This document shows, one piece after another, positions 22,836 through 34,214 of a DNA stretch of 64,000 nucleotides. Origin of the DNA: Prosapia bicincta. Lineage: Eukaryota; Arthropoda; Insecta; Hemiptera; Cercopidae. The notes under the pieces are model-generated. The model searched no databases, was not told the DNA's origin, and saw only the letters and a program-made list of their open reading frames with translations. The translations under genes and the position numbers were made by a program. Position 1 is the first letter of the stretch; every line of letters starts with the position of its first letter. The DNA lies in contig JBAIZL010000005.1 in the NCBI GenBank assembly GCA_036971475.1, positions 166,883,886 to 166,947,885 of the forward strand. Direction: 5' to 3'.

Positions 22836-23855
22836 AACTGAATCACTGTAGTCCATTTTAAAATTTACCTAACACAACCTAAAATGAATTTGTTTTTTAT
22901 AAGCTTTGTAATATAGAAAACAAAATAATAATTTTTTTGTAAATTACTTTAGTAAAAATAGTCATTTAGTAAAACCTTGCTTAAATTATTTAGAAACCTC
23001 TCACTCAATATAACTTATTTCTCAATGCAAAATTGTAGCATCTTTGAAAGTCGATAAAGTTTAGTAGTGTAACTACTTAGCCTCCTTTAATTTATGTTAA
23101 TTAATTTAAATTACATTCGAGATTATAAAAGACTTGATTGCCTAACCTAACAGCTAATTGAAGGGTTAAAAAATAGTATTTAATGCGGAGTCAATTTACT
23201 GCCTGAAAAACTTAAAAGAGGTTATTCACAAAATGTCTGATTTTTGAAATGTTATAGTGTTGCACTGAGGCAGTGATATATATTCTGTTTGATTTGTTGC
23301 TTCTTAGTTACATTTCTATAATAAAAATTTCTAGAGGTGGCACCCATTACCCTATCACAAGCAAGATCACTTGTGTTCTCATTCTATCAAATTTAACTAA
23401 CAACTTTTATATAAGCATACAAAATTAGTATAAAAGTTAAAAAAATGTGTCCAGGGAGTTACGTGAAAAATATTAAATTTATTTATTAGCTAACTATAAC
23501 AACACTATGACCATCTTGTTCTTTTCTTAACAACTGCTATTTGTAGTAGGGATAACTATATAGTTTATACATAGCGATGATAAATGTCAGGTCCTACTCT
23601 GCAGAATCTTGAAGTATATCTTCCTTCCTAAACTGTGCAGTATCCAGAAACATGTATTTGAATCACATGTTTTTTTCTCTCCTTGCTTTCACTGGTCGGA
23701 AGTTACTAAATTTTGTAGTCTCTAAATATCATAATAGAATATGACATTTAAGTGTACATCTTTGAAGGGTAAACTGAAAGTAAAGTTTTACAAATTGGAA
23801 AATACTCCTTGCGTACCATTTCTATTCATAACATCTCCAGGTAACAAATATCAAG
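22836..23855. other. Region downstream of SLC1, possible 3' UTR
   Basis: This lies directly downstream (minus strand) of the SLC1 stop codon at 23856-23858. Candidate AATAAA polyadenylation signals appear on the minus strand, for example at 23478-23487. No other gene is recognised. How far the UTR extends cannot be told. Confidence 0.4.
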
Positions 23856-23975
23856 TCAAGCCTCTTCCGGATCAAATTTTGGATTTGAGAACACATTCTT
23901 AACTTCTGATTCTAACACTTTTTGTTCTCCTAGCTTTGGTGTGTCTTCTAATGTAGTAGTGGTATTGTTTACCTT
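23856..23975 (-). CDS. SLC1-family transporter, last coding exon
   Basis: This exon encodes the cytoplasmic C-terminal tail: KVNNTTTTLEDTPKLGEQ, then KVLESEVKNVFSNPKFDPEE and a final A and stop. The acceptor on the minus strand is TTTTTATGTGCAG just above 23975. It begins in phase 0, as required by the preceding exon, which ends on a complete codon. The tail is 39 residues, polar and acidic, typical of the poorly conserved ends of excitatory amino acid transporters. The assignment rests on the phase match and on position after the exon at 28205-28301. Confidence 0.8.
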   Translation of the reverse strand, partial: KVNNTTTTLEDTPKLGEQKVLESEVKNVFSNPKFDPEEA

Positions 23976-24190
23976 CTGCACATAAAAATAAAATATGTTA
24001 TATAGTAATATATAGGAAACAAATTTAGCAATTTTTAAGATTTATTTTTAAAAGAGAAGCTCATATATTAAACAAAATAATTTGTAATAAAATTATTTCT
24101 GTAGAATATAGTGCAAAAAATTAGTAAAAGATGCAAGATTTCTTAATGAACTAAATTTTCTCAGCTTATTTTCATCACATAAATAAAATA

Positions 24191-25276
24191 ATGCATTTCA
24201 CGGAAGAGATTAGCAGGGTTCAACTTTATGAATGTGACAAAAGTGGCCTAAATTTCAAAATGCTTCTCATCTGCACTCTAGCCTCTAAAGAGGAAATTAG
24301 GGTTCCAGGGTATAAAAAGAATAGAGTTACTATACTGGCCTGCAGTAATGTTACAGGAAATAATAAATTAAAACTTGGGCTGATTGCAATATCCAAAACC
24401 AAAGGCTTTAAAAATCTTTAGAGATACAGATTCCACTTTACCTGTGTGGTAAAGAGAGCAAAAAAGTGCAAGGATAAACACAGCAATCTTTCGTAATTTG
24501 TTCAAGAATCAGTTTGTCCCAAACGCAAAAGAAAACCAAGGAAGGCCATTTTATTACTCGATAATTCCCTCTCCCATCCATCAGCAGATGAATTGAAAAG
24601 TGAAGATATAAAGTGTTTTTTTGCCACCCAATGTAACATCCTAGTGCCGATCAAGATGTCCTGGAAAATTTCAAATGGCTATATCGCCGTAAGGTATAAA
24701 CAGTTATAATCTTATAGATGTGGGAAGAAGTGTACCCGAGTCCCTAAAAAAAGTAGGCTTGCTAGATGTTGCTTTAGGGATTGCCGCAGCATGGGATGTA
24801 ATCAGGCCTATAACAATATTTAAACCATGGCAAAAACTATTGGATCATAAAACATTCCTAGTGTTTTACATAAGAACATGAGCAGTGTTGACGTGAATAA
24901 ATAGATGAAAGAGGATGAAGTTCATGAGTTTACTACTCAGTAGTAATATACTTAGATAGTATAGACATTAAAGACTTAGAGACCACTCAGCCAGCGCCTG
25001 CCGAAGATGATGAAAGAAAACAAACCAAGACGCATAGTGAAGCTTTCGAGGCTGTAAATTGTACATACTATTCTATATTGCTATTAAAATATAATTACAA
25101 TCCTCAATAAGTGTAACTTATTTACTGAAAACAATCATACATCTATTTCCATTTGGAATGGTTGTGATAATGTACTACATAAGTACATCATTACGTAACC
25201 CCTCCCATATCCAGATTTGTTGCTATCCAGATCGGGCTGTCACCACATTTATCTGGATATAAGAGGTTTTACTATA
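24191..25276 (+). pseudogene. Decayed Tigger/Jerky-type transposase and its right end
   Basis: The plus strand first reads YECDKSGLNFKMLLICTLAS, around the first catalytic aspartate (normally DETGL). Further on come LLLDNS-like and PPNVTSLxxPMDQG-like remnants in other frames (about 24560-24700). After the coding part, paired ATCCAGAT and ATCTGGATAT segments near 25210-25270 look like the subterminal repeats of this superfamily. The right end is near TTTTACTATAATAA. Many stops show it is long dead. Confidence 0.65.
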
Positions 25277-25930
25277 ATAATAACATCAGTAATACTAAAT
25301 AGTTAACATGGTTCACAAAAAAATTATTTGCCAATTGTTAGTGTGAAAAACAGTTAGTTTTGTTTTTATCATTTAATGTTAAATTTGAGTGAACGTATGT
25401 AGAGTAGCAGATTTCAGAAACGTTAAACATTTAAGAGAATTTTTTTTTAACAAAAAATTTGTCACTCATTTAAAAATTGCAATAAATATAAAACTTTTGA
25501 ACCAATTAATTCTACAGCACAAATTGAAAGTGTGTTATAATTTTTAGTTCAAAAACATAATGAACAGGTATCCAAAAACTGCCATTTTCTTGGTAGGGTA
25601 ATAGAGGGTTTAGAATTTTTCAGTATTCATGAACATTTTTTTAGAGGTCATACCAAGATTTAATTGTGGTAACCTCTTAGATTTGTTATCCTAGATAGGT
25701 TATCTACATAGTGAAATCATCTGACTATTTCCTCAATCTTCAAATACACGATTTGTATAATACAACATGAACTTTTAGACCATATGTATAATAAGTAAAA
25801 CTAACTGTAAATGACATTATGCAAAAAATATACATTATATCATAAATGACATAAATTATGCAGATTTGGTTTCCGTTCAAGCTGATGAAACATCAAATAT
25901 AATTACACTTTTTTGTTATTACTTGGCAAA

Positions 25931-26640
25931 AAAAACAAATACTTATTGATTTATTCAGCAGACGCGTTTCAAACTAGGTAAGCGCATTATTCAATGCTGT
26001 GAATCACTGACAAGACTGTTGCTCAGGTGCGTTGTGTTGGTGTGGGTCTGTGGTGTATTTCTGTTCTGTGGTGTGTTATTGTTCATAAAGTAGTTGTTAA
26101 TTATGTTCCCAAATATAGTAAGTATTTGATTGTGAGTGTGTTTTTGATAGTATTTATGGTGTTTAGCTATCTCGTAGTTTTCTACTGTTTTAAGTTTGTT
26201 GCTTTTTTTATGTAGTGTAGGATTTTAGGTTGGTGTCTATGTCAGTTTGTGAGTGTAGTGCCTTTCTTATCTGTTTTACGTGTCCTTGTATCTTATGGTA
26301 AATGTTCTCCCTGTTTGTCCTATGTAAAAGCTGGGACAGTTGTTGCATGTAATCTTGTATATGCCTGCCCTGTCATCTTTATCCTGGTGTGTTTTTGAAC
26401 TGTGTCGGTGTTTTTAATTGTGTTGGATGTTATGAATGCTTTCTATTTATGTTGGACGAAGAAGGTATTTTTTATGATGTGTAGTTGTGATATGTAATTT
26501 GTATGTATTTTTGTGTTTGTGTTATGGTTTTTTATTGTGTTATGTGTGCTTGTTTTTTTTTGCGCATTATGTTGTCTATCAAGGTGTGTTTGTATCTGTT
26601 TTTATAGGCTATGTTTTTTTATTGTGTTTAGTTCATTTAT
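25931..26640 (-). mobile_element. Penelope-like element fragment, family 5
   Basis: The minus strand encodes a GIY-YIG domain around 26380-26290. It reads AGIYKITCNNCPSFYIGQT, with both signature halves, the CxxC pair and a following arginine in the next codons. A hammerhead-like motif lies at the left end. The element interrupts a hAT relic. Frames beyond the domain are broken and the reverse transcriptase is missing. Confidence 0.75.
25956..25999 (-). ncRNA. Hammerhead-like remnant of PLE family 5
   Basis: Helix I CAGCA/UGCUG is perfect, and GAAA is followed by the palindrome ACGCGU and C. The core reads UUGAAUA instead of CUGANGA and helix II is weak, so this is a decayed copy. Confidence 0.5.
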
Positions 26641-27526
26641 TTTGTCTCACAAAGGCTTATATAAACAAATATAAAGTCTGTGTGAGCCAATACATAACTA
26701 TTTTGCCTAATCAAAGATTGCAGTCCAGTAAAGACTTTTTGAAATCTTTCTAAATGTCCACAATCACACAGCTAATGGAATTTCTGAAATTATAAAACTG
26801 TTTTGGACTCTTTTAAAATCAATCAGAAACTTATTGGTCAGGAATATGATGGTGCAACTGTGAACAGTAATCATCAGGCGATAGTTGGAAATTTTTTAAA
26901 TTTAAATTTCCTAATGTTAAATATCTAGACACTCAACTAAATTTAGTTAAGTTCCTCAAAAGCAAAATGTCTGCTCAAAAGACCTAAAATCAGTTAGATT
27001 GTGTTTTCCCAACATTAGCGGATTTGTCTAATTTTTTCATACCTGTTTGTAATAAAAGATTACCAACTGCTTTTCAACATGATGGAACTTCCATTCATGA
27101 GTTGTTCACAGCACTAAGGATTTTTTTAAACTAATTAATCACATGTTTTGAGACAATAGAAAATGAGGACTGCTGGTATATTACTCCAAAGGAAGCTTTT
27201 TAATTAAAAACTTTACTTCAATATGAAGAGTTTAAAAATTTTTAAATTTATTCTATAATGTAACAAATTACAACAACATTTTATAGAACACTATCCAAAT
27301 GCAGAGTGCTAACAGTTTATTGGTATGGTGAGATACATTCAAACACTTTGAATCAGCTATCAAAAACAGCTGAACAAATACAGAAAACTATCAAACTACT
27401 ACAGATAGTGTGAATACGAGTTACTCTTTCTCAAACAATTGATGCAATCAAGATATGTGTTTATGTAAAAGAAGTGTGGATTATTATTGTGAATTAATTA
27501 AAAGTTCAATTCCAAATTAAGAAATA

Positions 27527-27620
27527 CAGTAAACTCCCGATTATCCGTGTAATAGGGTGGCCCGGCAACGCCGGATAACGAATTCCCCAGATAATCTGCT
27601 ATGAACAAAGAATACGCAAA
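27527..27620. mobile_element. End fragment of the 14244-15440 Tigger family
   Basis: The stretch begins ACAGTAAACTCCCGATTATC and continues with GGTGGCCCGGCAACGCCGGA and GATAATCTGCTATGAACAAA. It matches the right end of 14244-15440 in inverted orientation and stops after about 90 bp. Confidence 0.75.
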
Positions 27621-28204
27621 ACTTGCAAAATTAATTTTTTTTTTTTTTGAGTTGTAAGGTGATAAAATTAACTGCGTACTAGCAAGATCGCGTAAGGTTG
27701 CAGGCATATCTTTTATGGGTGTAGGATAGGTGAATAGTTTATTATATAGTGGAATAAGGGGTTAGATTCGAAGTGCGTGTGGTAGTTTGAGATATATTGT
27801 TTTTGTGTTGTGTGATGTTTGAGAATTTCAAAATTTTCTTTAGTAGCTAGTGGAGAATATTTAAATTAGTCTGGATTGCAGGTGTTTTGTTTTTTATTGT
27901 TAGCTGCCAGTAGTGGGTTGTCTTTGTAAATGAAACGATTGTTTCGAGATGCGCCAGCAACTAAGTTAATTAACTTCTATTTATTTTGTGTATATGTTTT
28001 TTTAATACGAGTTTCATTAACTTCACAACAGGGATTGACTTTAAAATCATTCAATTGATTAGAAGGTTTAGTTGCCTAGATTTATTAATGCAACATATTG
28101 TATTAATATAATATTTATATTTCAGTTAAAATATTAGGAACTCATAATAAATAAAAGTATTGTGAAAGATGACAGTTGTATATTTTAAGCTATAGGAAAT
28201 TTAC
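27621..28204. other. Intron 4 of SLC1, remaining sequence
   Basis: AT-rich, without recognisable coding sequence or element ends. Confidence 0.4.
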
Positions 28205-28301
28205 CTCTTCCATAATCTGGAGTTCTTTTTTGGATAAGCTCTCTACCACAGCACATGCATAGCAGTCGCCTAGTAAGTTGTTTGTTGTCCTTAAACGATC
28301 T
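28205..28301 (-). CDS. SLC1-family transporter, exon carrying the TM8 substrate site
   Basis: The exon encodes DRLRTTNNLLGDCYACAVV then ESLSKKELQIMEE. This is the transmembrane-8 signature of the SLC1 family (D-x-x-RTxxNVxGD). By alignment to the archaeal homologue GltPh, the residues at positions D394, R397, T398, N401 and D405 are all present. The arginine is the one that marks acidic amino acid transporters, as opposed to neutral ones. The acceptor is TATATTTCAG above 28301 and the donor GAG|GTAAAT below 28205. Phases match both neighbours: it completes the codon begun at 29845 and ends on a full codon. Confidence 0.92.
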
Positions 28302-28899
28302 CTGAAATATATAACTTGCAATAACACACCGTAAATGTAAAAATTAAATAGAAAAATAACCTGCCATAATAACAAACCTTAACATACATTGTCATGATCT
28401 GTTTCCATTTTTTATTGTTTTTTTACATAATTTTTTATACAACAAAATAGAAATTCAACTACTCCAGTACAAAATAGGTTTTAGATGTCAATGTTACACA
28501 AAACTCCAATATTATTTGAAGTACAAAATTTTCAATAGTGGATAATACTAGCAATGAAAAATTGTAATGAACAAAGTTACAATTGCAAACTCCTCTAATT
28601 TCTAAAATAGATTGCTGCTTTGCTCAACAATATATTCATTACAAATAATTTTAGACTTATGTCATAGTTATTTTCCGAACTATGTGAAATTAGTCAGAAT
28701 TGTTGTATATACAAAAATATAAATTCAAATAACTAACTTTTTTCACAAATTAATTTTTACTAATTTTCCATCTGAGTTTTGAGGAAAGTTTTGAAAAAAT
28801 ACTAACTGGAGAGCACAATACTGAAAAAAGTTTTATATTTGATTCTTTCCATCTTCAACCTGAGCTATTGGTTTACACTTATAGACAGAAATAGTCATT

Positions 28900-29600
28900 T
28901 TGTTATGTCACTCTTCCCTATAATTAGTTTAGTTTAAACAACACCCATTCTTGGCATTTCAGCCATTCGACGCTGCACCTTCCAGTAGCAGCAAACGGGG
29001 TCTTAAAGAAAGCCGGAAAAACCAGAACACTCTCTGTCCATTCTGCCTTTTTGACAGAGGGGGTATTTGGAGTCTTCCACTATGCTGATCTAGTGGAGAT
29101 GGTTCTGAAGGAAGTCATGACCAATCCATCAGCAGTCTGGTACTGGGTAAAGGACCCTTGGAGGCTAGAAGCTCTCTTTTCTCATTTTTAGCCAGATCGG
29201 CTAGTTTAGTCTGAATATGGGTGTTGACAAGACTGTCTTGATATTCCTTGAAGAGTTTAGAGATGATGGGGTAGTTAGTTTATCAGTTTCTGCACCCTTT
29301 CCCTACAATGCCTGCGCAGCTAAGGAACCATTGTAATTGTATAGCCATCCTTCTTTGATTAGTTTCTCAATTTTCAGAAGGCATTTGGTCATCAAAAGGC
29401 AGACGGTATGAGTGTTTGAGGGCTAGGGCTAGTATGGCTACTTGTGAGTCAAAGAAGACAACCTCATCAAGCAGTCTGCCAGACTGCAGTAGGGCTTTTG
29501 AGACATTGTGGATAGAGCAAATGTAACTGTTGAAGTTGCTAGTGTTGTTAACAACAGCTTATAAACCCTTGAATGACTTGTAGAACAAAACTTTTACCCA
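28900..29600. other. Unclassified region, slightly GC-richer, with broken reading frames
   Basis: This piece of SLC1 intron 3 is less AT-rich than its surroundings. On the minus strand it reads for short stretches as protein-like sequence (for example DEVVFFDSQVAILALALKHS, and PSVKKAEWTESVLVFPAFF further along). I do not recognise a family. It is probably an old mobile element or processed copy. Confidence 0.35.
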
Positions 29601-29844
29601 TAGTAACACTTACTTTCTTTGTTTAATAAGGACCGTTGCTTCAGGAGAGTAACTCAGATGGAAACTGACCTCTCTCAAGTCTCTAGATTCAAAATTTGGT
29701 AAAAAACAAATTGTGTACAAAGATGTAGAAGAAGAACACCATGCAGTTTCATTGTTATTGACTTATAGCAAAAACAGTGATTCAAAACTTACAATGTATA
29801 TATTTTGCGTTTTAAATATTTTTTCTGAACACTAATATACTTAC

Positions 29845-29979
29845 ACAAACCAGTCGACAGCAAAAAGTAGTGATACATCTTCAGTAGGTGCTCTGATGAT
29901 GCTGCACAGCATTAGTACAAGTACTAATGCTGCACTAGGTACTGTGGCTGAAGACATGCTGGTAGCTGTACAAGCTAAC
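29845..29979 (-). CDS. SLC1-family transporter, exon carrying hairpin loop 2
   Basis: The 135-bp exon completes one codon, adds 44 residues and starts another. It reads LACTATSMSSATVPSAALV, then LVLMLCSIIRAPTEDVSLLF and AVDWF. The family pattern here is LTATAASIGAAGIPQAGLV...GLPxxDIxLIxAVDWFLDR, so this is hairpin 2 and the start of TM8. The acceptor is ATTTTCTTAG and the donor TTTGT|GTAAGT. The hairpin tip has drifted from AAGIPQAG to SATVPSAA. It is joined in phase to 56386-56577 upstream across a 26.4-kb intron. Confidence 0.9.
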
Positions 29980-30740
29980 CTAAGAAAATTAATTTATTAC
30001 AATTTTAATAACTTCATAGCATTATTTAATGTTCTACCCGCTAGTTTGCAATATACATTGTAGTTTTTTTATTTAATACAATGATAAACTCTTTTATATG
30101 TTGACAAAAGTTTTAAACAAATTTAATCCTTACAATATCTAAATTAAATACAAACTGACATTTTATGAAATTTATAAAAAAAGTATGTCGTGAACCTGAA
30201 TTCTTGGGCAACTTGATTTTTCAATATTAGATAGATAGGTCACTGTGTTATGGCTTGTATTTAAAAAAAATTAGTTATATTTGTTTTCTGAATTTACTTT
30301 CTTGCCTTTTAAATTTACAAAAATTTCATGGCTATTTACAAAAATTTATTGATGAATACTTAAGTTAAATTTGAAATATCTTGTTTGATCCATAGCATTA
30401 CTGTGCCTTGGGATTGTAGACTATTTTGTGTCTAAAATAAAGGAGGAACTTCTTCACTATCCTTTTTGCTCCCAGGGTCGGTCTCTCTTTATACGTGCCT
30501 GAAATTCCGGCTTTCCCCGAAAAAAAGTAACTGCAGGCTAATATGTTTGCCCCTCTTTAATATATCGGTCTGCCACTTCATTGTTGAAGTTCTCAGTTTA
30601 GATGTTTCTCTCAATTTGAACTTTTTTTAAAATAAGCCTTTCAAATTCACAATAGTTCTATTACTTATCCCTTACAAAGTAATAGATTTGCCAACATAGT
30701 TTTTGGATCTAGCTAACACTTGTATGCTTAATTTTCTTTA

Positions 30741-30788
30741 GTATTCCTGAGGATGGTGGTACTGTTTGCCGGAGAAAAGCTCTGAATT
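30741..30788 (+). ncRNA. Hammerhead ribozyme motif, upstream end of PLE family 3
   Basis: The core is CUGAGGA plus an extra U. Inner helix II pairs UGGUA with UGCCG using two G-U wobbles. Intact GAA follows, then AAGCUC (the palindrome AAGCUU with one change) and a U cleavage site. Helix I pairs AUUC with GAAU. Confidence 0.65.
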
Positions 30789-31414
30789 GTATAATTAAAT
30801 AAATTATTCTTGTATTTGTAATTCTCTTATTTTTTCATTGTTATACAAGAATAGATATTTTGTTATTTATATATTTATAACCTCACAGGGTCGTTTATTG
30901 TGTGTGCAGTGGTTGTGTGTGTTGATTTTTAGGTTAGATTATTTTCTTTTTATCTTTTAATTAGATTTTTATTTATAGTTAATTCATATTTTTATTAGTT
31001 TTATTTGCTTGATACTGTTTAATAGCTTTGATTTTATTTTGTTTTATAATAGTATATTAGTTTGATTTATATTTTTTAAATGATTTCAGTTAATAATTGT
31101 AATGCTCCTTTAACAAGGAACATAAATTTATTTGAAAAAAATTCAATTAAAGAACACAAATTTTAATAAATATTTTAATAAACAATGCATTATAAATAAT
31201 ATTATTACAAAATATGCAAATTTTACAATAAAAAACAAAAGTGATTATGCCCAAAGCATGTAAACAAACAGAGAAAATATGGGTAAAAAATAAAATAAGA
31301 AATTTATATAAAAAGCAAAATACTTTAAGTACTGAAGTATATAAATTAGATTTGAAATTAGCTTCTACGACATATAATATCAAATGGGATGAAAAATAGA
31401 ATAAAATCAACCTT

Positions 31415-34164
31415 ATGATAGATAATATTAGAAATATAAAAATAAATAATATCACCAAAAAACTAAATTGTCTGAAACTTAAAAAACAAATGAAAATAAT
31501 ACCTGAAATTAAATATCATAGTTTTCACCCTAATGTTGTCAATTTATCCAATGCTAAATTTAATAAAAGTGAAATAAAAGTACTTGAAAATAATAAAATC
31601 AATTTAAAGAGACATAAATAAAGATATTAATAATATAATAATAGACAAGAAATAGCTATAAGTAAATTAAATAAAAATATACAAAATAATACTAGAATCG
31701 AAGCTGCTCATGAATTAAAAAAAAATAATTAAAAATAATGAAATTAATAAAACCCATAGACAAAAATATTTAGAAATCAGAGATTTAAAAGATAAACTAT
31801 GGAGTAACAATCTTATTACAGTAAAAGGTGATAAAAGTAATGATATTGTGATTATTGATAAAAACAAACATATAATTGAAACAGAAAAATATATAAATGA
31901 AAATCATTTTAGTACAGTACATAAAGATCCTACAATGACATTTCCAAATAAAATAAAAACTTTAATAAAACATTCTTATAAATTATTTAATAAACATAAT
32001 ACTTATAATTATATAATTGATAATCCAAAAATTCCAATTATGAATGGACTTATTAAATTGCACAAAATAGAGAAACCAATTATTCCGTTAATAAATTGTA
32101 TAAAATATCTAAATTTATAGTACCTATTCTTAAAGATAAAATGAAACTAAATAATAATCATATCATAACTAATTCTCAATCTTATTGAAAAATTAAATAC
32201 GATCAATATTGATAATAAGACAAAATTAAAATCATTAGATATTAAAAAAATGTACACAAATATTCCTATAAAAAAACTCTCAAAATTATAAAATCTAAAT
32301 TTGAGCGAAATTTAGATTGAAAATTAATATTAAAAATCATAATTACATTAACAATAATATTAAATCAAAATTATTTTTCATATACAGTGCCGGCAAAAAG
32401 TTTAGGGACACCCCTACATTTATATGTTTTTGCTATTGTCCTAAAACTTTCTGCCAATCATATATTAGTAACTTATCAATGAATTAAGCATGAAAAGTTA
32501 CGATTTTCCTGAAATTTTCATTCATTTATAAGTAAGGGTTGGCAAATTATAAATTGTTTTCCCATTTTAAAATTTTTGAGGAAACCCCTGTTTTTTTCTA
32601 ATTAAAAATGTATAATAAAAAAAATACACATCTGATTAAAATGATACTTTGTACAAATGTTTAGCATAACATTTAGAATGTAAATATGCATTATTTATTA
32701 TTTACAAAAAATCACCTCTCATTTGGTACCAGGTTAACTTTGCTTTAGATTTTCAGATTTTTCAGCATAAAATTCTCACATTTCAATAGCGAATATCTAG
32801 TGAACGGAGCCACTTGGAGCGGAACTGTCTGTACCGTTGTGTTCCTCGCGTCATGACAGGTCGGGGGTACAGTCAGTTCCGCTCCAAGTGGCTCCGTTCA
32901 CTAGATATTCGCTATTGAAATGTGAGAATTTTATGCTGAAAAATCTGAAAATCTAAAGCAAAGTTAACCTGGTACCAAATGAGAGGTGATTTTTTGTAAA
33001 TAATAAGTAATGCATATTTAAATTCTAAATGTTATGCTAAACATTTGTACAAAGTATCATTTTAATCAGATGTGTATTTTTTTTATTATACATTTTTAAT
33101 TAGAAAAAAACAGGGGTTTCCTCAAAAATTTTAAAATGGGAAAACAATTTATAATTTGCCAACCCTTACTTATAAATGAATGAAAATTTCAGGAAAATCG
33201 TAACTTTTCATGCTTAATTCATTGATAAGTTACTAATATATGATCGGCAGAAAGTTTTAGGACAATAGCAAAAACATATAAATGTAGGGGTGTCCCTAAA
33301 CTTTTTGCCGGCACTGTAATGATAAATTTACAAACAGGAAGATGGTCTAGTTATGGGTTCTCCTTTATCAAATATAATATCTAAAATATTTTTACAATAT
33401 TTAGACGATAAAATAAATAATATTATAAAGACATATGATAAAAACTGTTATTGGTTTAGATATATGGATGACGGTTTATATATATCTAGTAATAATAGTA
33501 TAAACTTAGTAACTATTTTAGATAAAATAAATGAAATAAACAAAAATAATATTTTTACTTATGAAATGGAAAAATATAATAAAATCAATTTTCTAGATAT
33601 AACAATAACAAAACATAACGATGAATTCGAGTTTAGTATAGATCTTAAACCAACATTAACAAACAAAATAATACCTAATAATTCTAATCATCCATATAAT
33701 CAAAAAAATGCATATAATCATATTGCATTAAATACCTATGAGTAATGAAAATAAAATTAGAGAGAAAAACATTATTTATCATATAGGAATTGAGAATGGT
33801 TATAAAAAGAAAACTGTAGATAAACTTAATCGTAATATTTTTAAAAAACAACATAATAATTTAATATGAAAAAATAATGATAGGTAATAAAACAATATGG
33901 ACATCATTTACATTTACTGGTAATGAAATAAAAAATATCACAAAATTGTTTAGGGGTACAAACGTTAAATTTGCATATAAAACTAATAATAAATTAATTA
34001 ATATAATGAATAATAATAATAAAATTATTAATATGCATGAAAAAAACAGTGTATATAAATTAGAATACGATTATTGTAATAAAGTTTATATTGGGCAACC
34101 TAAGAAAAACTTTAAAATAGATATAAAGAGCATTTTAATGCTTATGAAAAACAAACATATATAA
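31415..34164 (+). pseudogene. PLE family 3 reverse transcriptase and start of GIY-YIG domain, frameshifted
   Basis: Recognisable parts in order: 31848-32120 with VIIDKN-like and NPKIPIMNGLIKLHK segments (the fingers region); near 32237, SLDIKKMYTNIPI (motif A); after the 932-bp insertion, 33353-33745 with MGSPLSNIISKIFLQYLDD (motif B) and FRYMDDGLYI (catalytic motif C), then INFLDITI; and 33877-34164 with SVYKLEYDYCNKVYIG, the first half of the GIY-YIG signature. Several frameshifts and stops separate the parts, so no full protein is made. The base composition is extremely A-rich. Confidence 0.85.
32385..33316. mobile_element. Fold-back miniature element with Tc1/mariner-like ends
   Basis: The 932-bp element starts CAGTGCCGGCAAAAAGTTTA and ends with its inverse, flanked by TA (32383-32384, 33317-33318). 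Almost the whole element is one inverted repeat. The left arm, to about 32836, pairs with the right arm from about 32865, leaving a loop of about 28 bp. I noticed only a few mismatches between the arms. It has no ORF and must be mobilised in trans. Confidence 0.9.
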
Positions 34165-34214
34165 ATCGAATTTTGCTAATCACTGTATCAATAATAATCA
34201 CATATTTCCTAATA

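Larger units (their letters stand above)
25440..27480 (+). pseudogene. Decayed hAT-type transposase (DUF4371/ZMYM-like), split by a PLE
   Basis: Pieces on the plus strand are FRGH-like codons near 25645, CGNLLDLLS near 25670, and SVQADETSN near 25880. The last matches the ADETTD motif around the first catalytic aspartate. After the PLE insertion, LIGQEYDGATVNSNHQAI (near 26835) matches the C-x-GQxYDGAxxMSG motif. Degenerate downstream segments continue to about 27480. Stops and frameshifts are frequent. Confidence 0.6.

Noticed and set aside
26487..26753. 88-codon hydrophobic ORF, membrane-protein-like
   Set aside because: It is the antisense of a decayed PLE coding region; the hydrophobic look comes from T-rich codons.
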